From the NCBI GenBank assembly GCA_029204225.1, contig CM055112.1:27085321-27149320 (forward strand): a stretch of 64,000 nucleotides of DNA, given 5' to 3'. The translations under genes were made by a program, and so were the position numbers. The notes under the pieces are model-generated. The model made no database searches, had not been told where the DNA came from, and saw only the letters and a program-made list of their open reading frames with translations. The DNA is from Diphasiastrum complanatum (taxonomy: Eukaryota > Streptophyta > Lycopodiopsida > Lycopodiales > Lycopodiaceae). Below are positions 1-14,345 of this stretch, piece by piece (position 1 is the first letter of the stretch; each line of letters begins with the position of its first letter).

Positions 1-430
1 CTTACTCCATCCACCATTTCGTTGCAAATGTCGGTTAATAACAACGAATTGTCTTTGTATTTTATCATGGTAAGTTTGGACAATTCTGTGCCTACCGTCC
101 ATTCTTCAAACAGAATCTCAGGTCTGACTTTCTACACACGATTAGATGCCATTTTTCTGTAGATAAAACATTGGTTGTATGAATGAAGAAAGATTATTCG
201 TGCAAGAGAATCAGTAAATCACTGCAAGAACAGCTATAATAGCGCTAGAAAGGATATTAAGGAATGGCGATAGTAAGAATTAGAAGAGGAACGCTTAGTC
301 ACTCTAGATCTTCATGAGGTTAACCTAGGATAGCTAATATTCTCATTTTAATAGCTGTCGGAAGTATTAATGATAGTCGTACAACAACCGTTGATATGGA
401 TCAAAAAATATGAAGTAATATCGGATTAGA
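1..430 (-). pseudogene. Family X gene fragment, copy 1 (cut by window edge)
   Basis: Read on the minus strand this matches 36560-37040 and 45200-45640 (plus strand), both in the upstream region (a block with TATTAGCTATCCTAGGTT) and in the start of a reading frame. The frame would begin at the minus-strand ATG ending at 152. It reads MASNRV, a stop, then KVRPEILFEEW and TMIKYKDNSLLLTDICNE. The stop at codon 7 replaces a Trp that is intact in the 36.9 kb copy. I do not recognise the protein. The rest of the gene lies outside the window. Confidence 0.6.
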
Positions 431-815
431 TCGATATTTTAAAGAGGGTTAAAACAATAATATATGGGTAGAAAAATATGAAGGATCGATTTTATTCAAA
501 CATGTTCGACCCATTATCCAATCGAATTGAATCTAATATTTTTCAATCCATGAATTTTGATACTTATATATTTTGAGGACGTGAATTTGACCTTAGTCCA
601 TAAATTCAAGAATCCTATAAAAAAATTCTAATTATAAACAGCCTCTCCTCCCCCTCAAATCAAGAAACGTCCGCGTTGATTGAGAACAGAATAATAAATA
701 ATAATAATAATAGTAAAATAAAAAAATAAAAAAATTATCTATCAATGTTCTTTTGTAAAATCATAGATTTTGATTTGCTTACATAAAACAAAGAGATTTA
801 TTTTCGAACTCTTTA
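431..815. other. AT-rich spacer, no gene seen
   Basis: AT-rich sequence with a run of ATA/AAT triplets near 690-740. No open frame, LTR terminus or repeat family was recognised here. Confidence 0.5.
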
Positions 816-1990
816 CTATGGCTGATGATACTTCTTAATACGAGAGCCATTTACTCTTGAATCAAGTAAATTTCCTTCCAAATCTGCTAGTTGGATGGAA
901 TTGTTAGAAAACACTTTAATAACTTTGTATGACCCCATCCATCTTGTATGTAGTTTTCTTGGAAATTTTAAATTCCTATTGTCATATAATAGTGCTAAGT
1001 CACCGGCTTTTAGAGAAATCTTCTTCAAACCTCATGTTTTGCATATTAAATTTGAGAGGTAGGAATTTCAAATTCGATTGGAAGTATTGGGTACATTTTA
1101 TGTACAAAATAATAAGGCGTCTTTTTAATTGTACTCTTTTGTTGTATTACGATATGCCCATAGAACTGCATGTATTTTAGTATCCCAGTCACTGGAGTGT
1201 TGATCTGTGGTTTATTTAATTCTTTGCATAAAATACTATTTGCTCTTTCAATTAATCCATTTGCCTTTGATTTATATGGTGTTGTCCTTCTGTGAATAAT
1301 CATGAAATATTTCAGTAATTCAGCAATAGTGTTATTAATAAAATGGGTTCCTCTATCGTTCACGATTTCCAAAGGATATCTAAATCTCGTAATAATATTG
1401 ACAAAGAGAAAATTCGCAACTGTTTTTGTATCATTTTCTTTTTGTAGCTTCAGCTTCAACCATTTTTGTGCAGTAATCGGTGGCTATTAGTATATAACGA
1501 TTTTTCTTTCATCTAGTGGATGGTTTAATTGGCCCAACAAAATCGATACCCCCACTTTTCAATCGGAGCCAATGGTAAAATTGGTACTAATGTCCAATTA
1601 GTTGACCTTGCTGGTTTGCCTATCATTTGATAGGACATCACTATTTAGAATGAACTTATGCACATCTTTGTACATAGTGGGGCCAGCAATATTTTCCATT
1701 CAGTATTTGTCGAACCGTGTTCTTTAAAGCATAGTGCCATCTAGCATCTTCTTCATAAAAAGACTTAATTACTATTCGTACTTCGTCTGGTTCTAAGCAT
1801 CTTCGAAGCTCATCATCATTTCCAAGTTCATAAAGTACACCTGATATAATCGTATATGGCACTACTTTATGTTGAAAAACATTATTTTTTTCTCGAGTCA
1901 TTCCTTCTGGATACAGCAATCTGATTGATTGTCTTTATCTATGATCAGTTCATCGACTTCAAGGTCAAAGATAAAGTTCCATGCGAACCT
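816..1990 (-). pseudogene. Ty3/gypsy integrase remnant
   Basis: The minus-strand frames follow the order of a Ty3/gypsy integrase. An N-terminal zinc-finger-side segment lies at 1919-1656 (RRCLEPDEVRIVI, CWPHYVQRC). A core segment at 1459-1046 carries the second catalytic Asp in VNDRGTHF and the Glu context GLIERANSILCKEL. A C-terminal segment at 1028-816 has AGDLALLYDNRNLK and the GPY-like turn RWMGSYKV. The 1490-1655 gap still translates to core-like residues but with stops and frameshifts. This is one decayed copy. It is the only Ty3/gypsy sequence seen; everything else of LTR type here is copia. No LTR or primer site was found for it. Confidence 0.8.
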
Positions 1991-2121
1991 TTGACACCTG
2001 CCACCAACATGACAATTTGAGCCTCTGGTTCAAGCATGCCGGCCAAGTCAGTTGCCTTCTCGTGCGCCTTGTCTTCGATAATATAGTATTTATGCATACT
2101 GTGCGACAATGCATGTAAACC
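1951..2121 (-). other. Short open fragment of unknown origin
   Basis: About 58 minus-strand codons are open, including HALSHSMHKYYIIEDKAHEK, MLEPEAQIVMLVAGVKGSHG and TLSLTLKSMN. It is more GC-rich than its neighbours and looks like a protein fragment. I could not assign it to a family, and it has no clear start. Confidence 0.25.
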
Positions 2122-2439
2122 TACAACAACATGAATGGAACTAGATTAAAATGGGCTTTAGGAGAGTGGACGTCTAAATCCAACAATCAAGAGTGTTGAA
2201 TGTGGTGGCTCAGAAATCAAACTTTAAGGATAAAAAAATGTCTGCTCTCAGAATTCAAAAGGTAGATAGTAGTGGCTCTTAGAGAGCTTAGAAAGGTGAG
2301 GCAACAGAATCGCTCGAAAGTCAATTGCAAGTGATCTAACATTTAGATAATCTATTTGGACTATTGGTTACTCTTATAGAAAATGTTCATATAAAGGTGA
2401 TTGTAGCTTTTGCCTACTTTCACATTGCTTTGTAAAACA

Positions 2440-3009
2440 AGCTATTCTAAGGCATGCATTAGCTAATGCAAATAGGCCTACTACTCACACGTGGGAACAT
2501 GCTCCACACATGTGTGATTTACATTTGTGCATGAAAACAAAATATAATCAAGCTAAATTTTGCTTGTTTTTCACAATTGTATTATATTCATATCCTGGTT
2601 CTGGGAAAGAGCATGAAAAATGATGCACATGGCACAACTATTTATAGTGGAGAATGGGCACCTGGCCTCAATGGCTATTGGCCAATATCTACCTCCCTTA
2701 TAATTTGAATTTGAAAATTGGTGAAAAATATCTCTTTAGTCACTAACTTCACTTTTAGGCCTCTAAACCATTTAATTCTCGCAAATGGCCTAAAAGTCAC
2801 TTTTATTGCTATCTATAAATGAATAACAATGTGATCACTAGGTTAGACTTACACACACAAGGTACCAAATCCCTCACACTTAGAGTCTACTTAATCTAGA
2901 TCTATCAGACCTATATACATGGTATGATGTACCACGAAGCCCCAACAGTCATTTGATTTCATACATACAAACAATCATCGTTTATCGAAGGAGTTTTCCA
3001 AAATACTAA
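2440..3009. repeat. Dispersed repeat, module A (copy 1)
   Basis: Nearly identical to 10996-11565, starting at TTCTAAGGCATGCATTAGC and ending near GAAGGAGTTTTCC. The last 160 bases also match 10085-10267. It contains a TATTTATAGTGG box around 2638 and looks like old LTR or promoter sequence. Its parent element was not identified. The following solo LTR separates it from module B. Confidence 0.7.
3005..3009. repeat. 5-bp target-site duplication, left (ACTAA)
   Basis: ACTAA directly before the TG of the solo LTR, repeated exactly at 3728-3732. Confidence 0.8.
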
Positions 3010-3727
3010 TGTTGAATTTCACACGTGTGGACTGTCCACTACATGTACTTGTGATCTCCTAAGGTGTGTAGATGCACCAAGATCAAGACTAGATTGAGAT
3101 TCAAGATCAATCTTAGATCCTATGGCAGAAACACACTACTACATGCATTCAATCACTTCCAACTCTCACTCACACGTGTGTGAAGTATTCAAAAAATAAT
3201 CTAAGTAAAAACAAGCTGCTCTCGTCGGGTAGAGAGAGAAAAACCATCATGAGCTCTCGGGTAGAGAGAGAAAGCTAGAAATTCAATGACACTCAAAATC
3301 CACTCAATCTCAAAATCAATTAGATCCAAAATGAGGAGTACAATGATACTGGTAGATTCATGAGCTACTACTATGCTTAACTATGATTGGATCACACTTT
3401 GCCACCTCTTCATCCTATTGGACCATTGATCCATGCACCTCTTAATTCTATTGGACTATATTCAAGCACACCTCAAATTCCTATTGGACCACACATGATT
3501 CCACCTCTAAATCCTATTGGACCTCTTAAACTTCATCAAACAAAAGCATTACACTTGTCTACACTCTAATTGGCACAAGTTTGGCCTCCTACTCTATTTT
3601 GGCTCAATAGTGGCATTGATTTACTTTACAATTCTCCACACATGGGAACATCCTCCACACATGTGAGATTCACTTACAAACTTCAATCATAAAAAATACC
3701 AAGCTAGATTTTTGCGAATGTCTCACA
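3010..3727. mobile_element. Solo LTR, copia-type, 718 bp
   Basis: Begins TGTTGAATTTCACACGTGTG and ends TGTCTCACA, so it has TG..CA termini flanked by an exact ACTAA duplication. The uninterrupted version of this site exists in the other copies of the surrounding repeat (10267 and 11571), which confirms the insertion. No internal coding region is present, so it is a solo LTR left by LTR-LTR recombination. It carries two CACACGTGTG palindromes (3020-3029 and 3171-3180) and a short repeated motif (CCTATTGGAC) around 3412-3530. A partial inverted copy lies at 27713-28065. Confidence 0.85.
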
Positions 3728-3732
3728 ACTAA
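3728..3732. repeat. 5-bp target-site duplication, right (ACTAA)
   Basis: Exact partner of 3005-3009. Confidence 0.8.
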
Positions 3733-4455
3733 TAGTGTGCGCACTAATCCTAAATGGTTTGTTGGTTTCAAATTCAAGAACTTATGCACTTGGGAGGTTG
3801 TTGAGTATCTCCCATGTTCTCTACATAATATGCATGTTTTTCAATTGTCGTTCTTTCATATAACATAAAAAGATAGTAGATAGTCCATTGCACCGAACTT
3901 CAAAATCTTACAATTTTCTAAATATCACCATTGAAGATGACATCCAATATTGTTGAATTTGTAAGTTTTGAAAATGATTCGCTTCTAGGTCTTGTCACTT
4001 GATATCCATTCATTAGCTTAGAATTTAAATCACTCATTACATTGCAAAAATGAAGCAAGCAATAAGAATACATTGATAGATTGAAATTTCATGTTGCTTC
4101 TTGTTTGCATGTTGAAATGTAAAATATATGCGGAAATTGTGCATGTCTGGCAAACAACAAGAGTCATTAGAAAAGCAAAAAAACAACACAAAAGTTTTAC
4201 AAAGAGAAGATTGTTTAACATAGCCCACTTGTCATTCATACATAAAGGATTCTCACAAAATTTTTGAACCACAACAAGAAACCAATTGACTATGAAAAAC
4301 CACCTCCCATAATTTTTATTTCAGGGTTAAACAAAAAGACTAAAAGACTAAAGAATTTAAAGAATTTTCTACCCATGAGGAATTTCTTCCTATTGGTCAA
4401 CAAATCGCTTTATGACAGAGAATGATGTGCTAAATTTTTATACTTGGCATCTTCT
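3733..4455. repeat. Dispersed repeat, module B (copy 1)
   Basis: Matches 10270-10995 and, for its first 130 bases, 11571-11700. The matches share TAGTGTGCGCACTAATCC, a segment around AAATGGTTTGTTGGTTTC, and an end near GAATGATGTGCTAAATTT. Short frames here are not conserved as coding. With module A it forms one repeat unit present at least twice in the window. Confidence 0.7.
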
Positions 4456-5301
<846 letters not shown>

Positions 5302-5691
5302 GTTTGTGTGGTTTTTTTTCCCCCCTTTTCTAATGACTCTTGTGTTTGGAAGGCATGCACAATTTTTGCCAATTATTTTACATCTCAATATGCAAACGAC
5401 AAGCAACATGTAATATAAGCCCAACAAAGTATTCTTATTTCATACTTCATTTTTGCAATGCATTAAATTCCAAGCTCATGAATGGCAAGTCACAAGATTT
5501 TACAATTTTCAAAACTTACAAATTCAAGAATATTCGTCTTCAATGGTGATTCTTAACCAATTATAAGCTTTAAAGTTTGTTGCAATGCACTATTTTCTAC
5601 GTTTTTATGTTATCTGAAGATGACATGCATGTGAGTGGAATCAAATATGAAATCTCAAGGTGGGAAATGTGTTGTTCTCATTGTCTCTTCA

Positions 5692-5700
5692 TATAAATAC
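5692..5700 (+). promoter_or_regulatory. TATA-like box, upstream promoter copy
   Basis: TATAAATAC in the first promoter copy, 179 bases upstream of the equivalent box in the second copy. Confidence 0.5.
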
Positions 5701-5870
5701 ACACCAACCAAATTCTCATCAATGGTGATTCTTAACAAATTGTAAGATTTGAAGTTTGTTGCAATGGGCTATTTTCTATGTTTTTATTTTATCTGAAGTA
5801 CCCATGCATTTGAGTATAATCTTATCTGAAATATCAAGGTGAGAAATGTCTTGTTCTCTTTGGCTCTTCC

Positions 5871-5880
5871 TATAAATACA
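5871..5880 (+). promoter_or_regulatory. TATA-like box, proximal promoter copy
   Basis: TATAAATACA, followed after about 25-40 bases by the CT-rich leader. The spacing suits a plant transcription start near 5900-5910. Confidence 0.55.
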
Positions 5881-5906
5881 CACCAATGTCCACCCAAATT
5901 CTCATC

Positions 5907-6127
<221 letters not shown>

Positions 6128-6151
6128 CTTGCCTCCTCGCGTAGTTCAACC

Positions 6152-8031
<1,880 letters not shown>

Positions 8032-8033
8032 TT

Positions 8034-9745
8034 CTTCACCATCACCATACAAAGTATCATCAACATTGTCATCAACATCAAGAATGTTAGATCCAATAAC
8101 CACATCACCATTAGAACCAACCTTTGGAATGTTTCCTTCATAAAAAATGACATCTCTTCCTATGACCACTTTCTTAGTTGAAGGAATGTAAAGTTTAGAT
8201 TACTTGCTCACCTCACTATAACCAACAAATATACTTTTCTTTGAAGATGGATCCTCCTTATTCCTATCATCAAGAGTAATCATGTTGATATAGCATACAG
8301 AGCCAAAAGTTTTGAGATACTTGACATTTGGCCTTCTACCAAATAACATCTCAAAAGGTGTCTTTCCATCCAAAACAACACTTGGCCACCTATTACATAA
8401 ATAATTGGCACCTAACCTCGTAGCTTTTTCTCCTTCACATAAGGTTCTATTCTTCCTTTTGGCCACTCCATTTTGTTGTGGTGTTCTTGGACTTGTGAGC
8501 TCCCTCTTGATCCCATTTGCATTAGAAAATGCTTTGAACTTGGTAGAAATGTACTCACCACCATTGTCACTCCTCAAGCACTTGATTTTGGTGTTAAATT
8601 GGGCCTCCCTTGCAATATTGAACTTGAAAAAGAAATCATACACTTCACCCTTGCTCTTTAGTAGATACACCAAACAAAATATACTAAAATCCACTAAATC
8701 TTACATACATCTTAGCACCAACATTGATAATTGTCGTAACTCCATGAATATTCAAATGCACAAGTTGGAAACGCCTAGTAGATCTAGATCTAGATCTCTT
8801 ATAAGGTAATATATGTTACTTTGATAAAGCACATTGCTCACGAACATGATTGATGCTAGTTAGAGATTTTGGAAGACCAAAAACAACTCCTCTCTTTGCC
8901 ATTACCTCTAATGACTTGAAGTTAAGATGCCCCAATCTCTTGTGCAATATCTCCTCCATTGACAGTTGCTCATTTGTCATACATCCAAATTGGTTAGCAA
9001 CAACACAAGCATCAAGTTTGAACAATTTACCTTGCCTCTTCCCTAGGGCAATCACTTCACATTCCTTCTTGATCTTCAAGCATCTCCATCAAACTCCACC
9101 TTAACATCCTTGTTTAGAATTTGACTCACACTAAGAAGGTTCTTAGTAATAGATGTAATGAACAAAACATCCTTCAAATGCACATTCCTATTTGTAGAGA
9201 GAGAAATAGGAATTGCGCCAATCCCTTTGATTGGACACTCAATATCATTGGCCGTGTCACCCTCTTGTCACCTTTGTATGTCAACAAAGATGTAAAGTAC
9301 TCTTTGTGAAAATTCTTGTGTGAGCTTGATCCACTATCAATCCAACAAGGATCAATATCTCCATCATTAGCAATCAAATATAAAGACATCACAAAAGCAC
9401 ATCAGAAGAGCATCATCATTTGAGTTTTGATCATCAACACCATCTTTATCAAGAGTTAGATTTCCTTGCTTATCACCTTGATATCTTTTCTTCTTGAAGC
9501 AATCACTAGCAAAATTTCCTTTGACTCCACAATAGAAACATTTTAGCTTTAATCTATCTTTCTTCTTGCCAACAAAAGTAGAAGGCTCACCTTGATCTTG
9601 CCCTTTAGACCATTTCCCTTTGCCCTTGCCGTTGAACTTGCCTCGTGAGAACATAGCCTCCTCCTCTCCAACTTGAAATGTGGAAGCAGATTCTCCTCTT
9701 GATAGAAGCCTAAACTCCCAAGCTGTAGACTGAAGGCAATGCAAA
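8034..9745 (-). pseudogene. Ty1/copia element G, gag-to-integrase remnant
   Basis: The minus-strand order is correct for copia. The gag end has a zinc knuckle KCFYCGVKGNFASDC (about 9545-9500). A protease has CWIDSGSSSH (about 9350). A pre-integrase segment has LHKRLGHLNFKSLEVM (about 8960). The integrase core has CLRSDNGGEYIS and QQNGVAKRKNRTLCEG (8694-8200), then the linker to 8034. Frameshifts separate the segments. The first catalytic Asp region (HSD) and the reverse transcriptase are missing. The element is truncated on both sides: by the duplicated segment at 8031 and by a degenerate repeat at 9750. No LTR was seen. Confidence 0.85.
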
Positions 9746-9749
9746 AGAC

Positions 9750-10020
9750 AAAAAAGACAAAGGTGCCTTAAAAATAATCTCTAAGGCATTCTGGCCACTT
9801 GGCCAGTGTGTCGCTTTTTTTTCAACAAGGGGCAAAAAAGACGAAGATGCCCTAAAAAGGCAAAAAAGGCGGAGGTGCCTTAAAAAATGATTTCTAAGGC
9901 ATTCTGGCCACTTGGCTAGCTTGTCGCATGTTTTGCTAAGGAGCGAAAAGGGTGAAGAAGGAGAAGGTGCCTTAAAATGATTTCTAAGACATAAGAAATC
10001 TCAAGGGGAAAAATGTGAAG
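9750..10020. repeat. Degenerate tandem repeat, about 110-bp unit, 2.5-3 copies
   Basis: Diverged copies share AGGTGCCTTAAAAA, then TCTAAGGCATTCTGGCCACT and a GTCGC end. They start near 9758, 9868 and 9965. The repeat follows the broken 5' end of copia G and may be its old leader or LTR. No coding capacity. Confidence 0.6.
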
Positions 10021-10084
10021 GCCTGAAAATATGTTGTCGACTTTCGGTTTTTCAGGATGCTCATTACTTGAACGATTTGTTTAA

Positions 10085-11760
10085 GACTGAGCATAAAAAA
10101 ACCCTAACAAGACTTACACACACAGGGTGCCAAATCCTTGTCAATTATTCTACTTGAGCTAGATCTATCAGCTCTATATACATGGTATGATTTACCACGA
10201 AGCCCCAACAATCATTTGATTTCATACATACAAACAATCATTGTTTATCCGAGGAGTTTTCTATTCTACTAATAATGTGCGCACTAATCCTAAATGGTTT
10301 GTTGGTTTCAACTTCAAGAACTTGTGCACTTGGGAGGTTGTTGAGTATCTCCCATGTCTTCTAAATAATATGCAACATTCTTCAATTGTCGTTGTTTCAT
10401 GTAAAATAAAAAGATAGTAGATAGTCCATTGCACTGAACTTCAAAATCTTACAATTTGTTAAAAATCACCATTGAAGATGACATCGGATATTGTTGAATT
10501 TGTAAGTTTTAAAAATGATTCATTTTTAGGCCTTGTCGCTTAGTATCCATTCATTAGCTTAGAATTTAAATCACTCATTACATTGCAAAAATGAAGCAAG
10601 CGATAAGAATACATTGATACATTGAAATTTCATGTTGCTTCTTGTTTGCATGTTGAAATATAATGCGATAATTGTGCATGTCTTGCAAACAACAAGAGGC
10701 ATTAAAAAAGGATAAAACAACACAAATGTATTACAAAGAAAAGATCATGTAAAATAGCGCACTTGTCATTCATACATAAAGGATTCTCACAAAATTTCTG
10801 AACCACAACAATAAACCAATTGACTATGAAAAACCACCTCCCATAATTTTTATTTGAGCATTCGCAAAAAGACTGCAAAATATAAAAAATCTCCTACCTA
10901 TGAGGAATTTCTTCCTACATGTAAAAATTCTGACCAGTCAACAAATAGGTTTGTGACAGAGAATGATGTGCTAAATTTTTATACTTCGCATCTTCTATTC
11001 TAAGGCATGCATTAGCTAATGCAAATAGGCCTACTATTCACATGTGGGAACATGCTCCACACATGTGTGATTTACATTTGTGCATGAAAATAACATATAA
11101 TCAAGCTAAATTTTGCTTATTTTTCACAATTGTATTATATTCATATCCCTAGTTTTGGAAAAGAACATGAAAAATGAAGCACATGGCACCACTATTTATA
11201 GTGGAGAATGGGCACTTGGCCTCAATGGCTATTGGCCAATATCTACCTCCCTTATAATTTGAATTTGAAAACTAGTGAAAAATATCTCTTTAGTCACTAA
11301 CTTCACTTTTAGGCCTCTAAACCATTTAATTCTCGCAAATGGCCTAAAAATCACTTTTATTGCTATCTATAAATGAATAACAATGTGATCACTAGGTTAG
11401 ACTTACACACACAAGGTACCAAATCCCTCACACTTAGAGTCTACTTAATCTAGATCTATCAGACCTATATACTTGGTATGATGTACCACGAAGCCCCAAC
11501 AGTCATTTGATTTCATACATACAAACAATCATCGTTTATCGAAGGAGTTTTCCAATTCTACTAATAGTGTGCACACTAATCCTAAATGGTTTGTTGGTTT
11601 CAACTTCAAGAACTTATGCACTTGGGAGGTTGTTGAGTATCTCCCATGTTCTCTACATAATATGCAACATTTTTCAATTGTCGTTGTTTCATGTAGAAAA
11701 AAAAATTGCAGACTTTTCGTTATTGGTTTTTATGTGAATTCTACAAAGCACAAACAAGAA
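10085..11760. repeat. Modules A and B again, in tandem (A-end, B, A, B-start)
   Basis: 10085-10267 matches the end of module A, 10270-10995 matches module B, 10996-11565 is a full module A, and 11571-11700 is the start of module B. Compared with 2440-4455, this is two head-to-tail units without the solo LTR. The short frames at 11507-11763 lie inside the repeat and are not credible genes. Confidence 0.7.
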
Positions 11761-12049
11761 TGAGATGAGCATTTCTTTATATCTTAATATCTACATTCCT
11801 TCAACACAACTTTCCCAAAAATATTTTTTAAAAAAAACGACTTGAGTAAAAGATACTACATCCTTAAAGCTGATCGACTAAATGATTCTTTAAGAAATCC
11901 TTTTCAACACCCTTACAGTAGGGATTCCAATAAAACGGTCTTAGATAGCATGGATATGTGTAAGATGTGAAGGATTTCAGATCATTCAAGATCCAATCCA
12001 TGTCTCTGATCTTTGGTTACAATAAGGAGCAAACCAACAATCCTGTCAA
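11761..12049. other. Unassigned spacer, no gene seen
   Basis: AT-rich, with no open frame or recognised repeat. It ends at the TG of LTR H. Confidence 0.4.
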
Positions 12050-12619
12050 TGTAGAAAAATCAGCATCTACATACAAAATGAGATGCAAACTCTAAGAGAT
12101 ATTGATCAAACATGAACTAGAACATAAAATATGTTTGTGTTCCGTACAATTACAGTACCCTACTATATTTCACATGTGTGGTACCGAAAATAGCAATAAA
12201 TGATCATTCTACACATAGAATTGCAAGATAACATCATGAGAGTGCACCAATGAGTAGTAGAACCCAAAGAGGACCATGTATAATGATGAAATGAGAGAGA
12301 GAGAAGAGAGAAAATGTGTCTCTCCACGAGTTACATCCTTTTATAGAGTTTCCAAACCCTATTTGGCCACTTGGCTTTCCCTCCAAAATGTAAACCCTAC
12401 TATTTGGGTCTAGATTAAATGTACCCAAAGTTCAAATTTGAATCTCTCTCAAACTCGACTACCAAATTTCTCACACTTTCCAAAAGTGTTTATTGAATGT
12501 ATTTTAAACTAATATAACTTCAAAAAGTTTATCTCTAAGTCTAAAATGAGTTTTGGCCTCTCATTGACAATTTACCAAAATATGACTAAACTAGACTAAA
12601 CTAGTTGAAATCTCTCACA
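12050..12619 (-). mobile_element. 3' LTR of non-autonomous copia-type element H, 570 bp
   Basis: Plus-strand termini are TGTAGAAAAATCAGC and GAAATCTCTCACA. Read on the minus strand it starts TGTGAGAGATTTCAACTAG. That matches the start of LTR I at 47106 and continues with the same blocks, including a short CT tract where LTR I has a 67-base (CT)n. A purine-rich tract abuts it at 12620. No partner LTR remains, because the right part of the element is truncated at about 14312. Confidence 0.75.
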
Positions 12620-12634
12620 CTCCCTCTTCAACTA
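12620..12634 (-). other. Polypurine tract of element H
   Basis: On the minus strand GTTGAAGAGGGAG lies immediately before the LTR. This is the usual plus-strand primer tract of a copia element and fixes the orientation as minus. Confidence 0.75.
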
Positions 12635-13843
12635 GTTTTGGCATAGTTTTGACAATAGAACTTTGATCCAACTTTAGAATGATCTCCATCCTAAGTATAG
12701 ATCTCATTTCTAAGGTTCTAAAGTATCTTTCATAATTGATATAGAGAATAGTGTCTAAATTGGATGCTTCACTATTTCTTACATCAATTTTACACATCAA
12801 GATATAACTAGAACATGAAGAACCAAATTGAATGTAAAAGAAATGATTCCACCATGCTTCAAACTTTGAACTCTCTGGATATTTACAGCAACCAAACAAT
12901 AAATGTGAGTGATGACCATTTGCTTGCTTGTCTCCTCCAACTTTGTCCTTTCTTGATATGTCTCCACCATAAAACTCCATGAATGAGCCTCCATCTCCAT
13001 CTCCATCTGCCACAAGATATCATCAAACCTTGATTACTTGGCCATGAATGAGTGACATAATGAACCTCCATTAGCTTCATTTCCATCAACAAAACCAGCC
13101 AAGAATGCTAGTACAACTCCAACAATAAGATATTGCAAGATAATGTAGCTAGTTTGTCCATATCTTGACAATTTGCTTACATCCATATGAAATAGCTCAA
13201 ACATGAGACAGAACAAGTAAAGTAAACTTGAACAACACTTCCTTGCTGCTCCTTTGACCTTACTTGAGTCTTCAATAAGCTGCAAAAACATATCCATAAC
13301 ATCTTTGCCAAAAAAAACCTTTCTTTGATGCTCTTGACTAGCTCCAAATTGCCACCTTTCCTTTTGTGTTGTTGAAGCCCTTTGAGACCAACCTCTTGAT
13401 CTTCCTCTTGACCATCAAATTCATTGAACAAACTTTGTTTTCCAGATCCATTACTTGCCTTTACATCATGAAAACCATGAGAACCAATATCCACTTGCAT
13501 AGCATTATCAAGCCTCCAAAGATGACGTGCACTTACCAACTTCCTTGAGAAGTTCATTGGTAACATTCATCTTGATCATGCGTAGAGCTTTCTTTGCTCT
13601 CTTGTCATACCTCACTTGATCTTGAGGTGCTTGAGGTCTCTCCTCCACACCTACAACAATCTCCATCAACTCATTCATCTCCAATAAGGACTCCATCCTC
13701 ACCTTCCAAGTAGAATAGTTGATTGAGGTAAGCCTATCATTGCTCTCCAACATAAAGCCTCCACTTGTAGCCATGTTGAAGTGACCTGATCTTCTTCTTT
13801 CAACCTGTTCCAATGCACAAATCACTCTCTTGAATTTAAACAA
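12625..13843 (-). pseudogene. Element H: gag N-terminus plus non-pol ORF, frameshifted
   Basis: Minus-strand segments line up with the ends of the 1046-residue protein of element B. 13843-13508 is the gag start (STWKVRMESLLEMNELMEIV, MNVTNELLKEVGKCTSS). 13566-13177 has EDQEVGLKGLQ and LVKSIKE. 13297-13034 has FLQLIEDSSKVKGAARKC. 13013-12615 has CKIDVRNSEASNLDTILYIN and ends KTMPKLVEEGV beside the polypurine tract. The zinc knuckle and the middle of the B-type ORF are deleted. No protease, integrase or reverse transcriptase is present. H is therefore a second, older member of the B family of non-autonomous elements. Confidence 0.7.
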
Positions 13844-14312
13844 ATGAACTCAAAACCTCTCAAATCTCTTCTAGCACTTCTAACTAGAAAATCAACACAT
13901 AGAATAGTGAAATCTTGATCAACCTAGGATCTATCGTCAATCTGATGATTCTTGCCACTTCCTAAGATTGAAACACACTCAAATGAAGTTCAGTAAGCTC
14001 ACAAACTAGAGATCCAATCAAAATTAGGGTTTTGACAAAATCACAAAAAATTGAATATCTCAAATTCTACATGCGATTTTTAGAAACTTGATATATCTTC
14101 TTGTAGACTCCAATGAGACCTTCCTAATGCACCAAATATCATCTAAATCCAGTAAGACAAGTGTGAAATTGGAATTGATCAAGTATATAACCCTATATTG
14201 AGTTTTGACCTACAAAAGATCAATTCTACACATGCAAAAATGCTGATTTTTGAGTAGAAATCAATCTAGCATGCTCTAGCATTGGTAACTCCTCCAAATC
14301 CTTGCTAAATAT
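13844..14312 (-). other. Element H leader, truncated before the primer site
   Basis: No coding sequence. By position it is the 5' untranslated leader of element H, but it stops at about 14312 in copia E sequence without a primer binding site or 5' LTR. Confidence 0.45.
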
Positions 14313-14345
14313 GGCTGATATTCTATTAAGACTTCTCATCCTTTG
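14313..14345 (+). pseudogene. Copia E fragment (5' side of E::F chimera, copy 1)
   Basis: TTCTATTAAGACTTCTCATC and the bases after it match 41981-42017 in copia E (SIKTSHPLE region). This short block shows that the E-to-F junction seen at 42017 is also present here. Confidence 0.7.

Noticed and set aside
3387-3569. Frame with repeated PIGP motifs (and its inverted copy at 27725-27907)
   Set aside because: Inside the solo LTR and its inverted relative; the repeats are a short DNA motif, with no start context or conservation as protein.
9750-10020. CRISPR-like array
   Set aside because: The spacing is regular, but the repeats are long, degenerate and have no unique spacers; it is an ordinary decayed tandem repeat.
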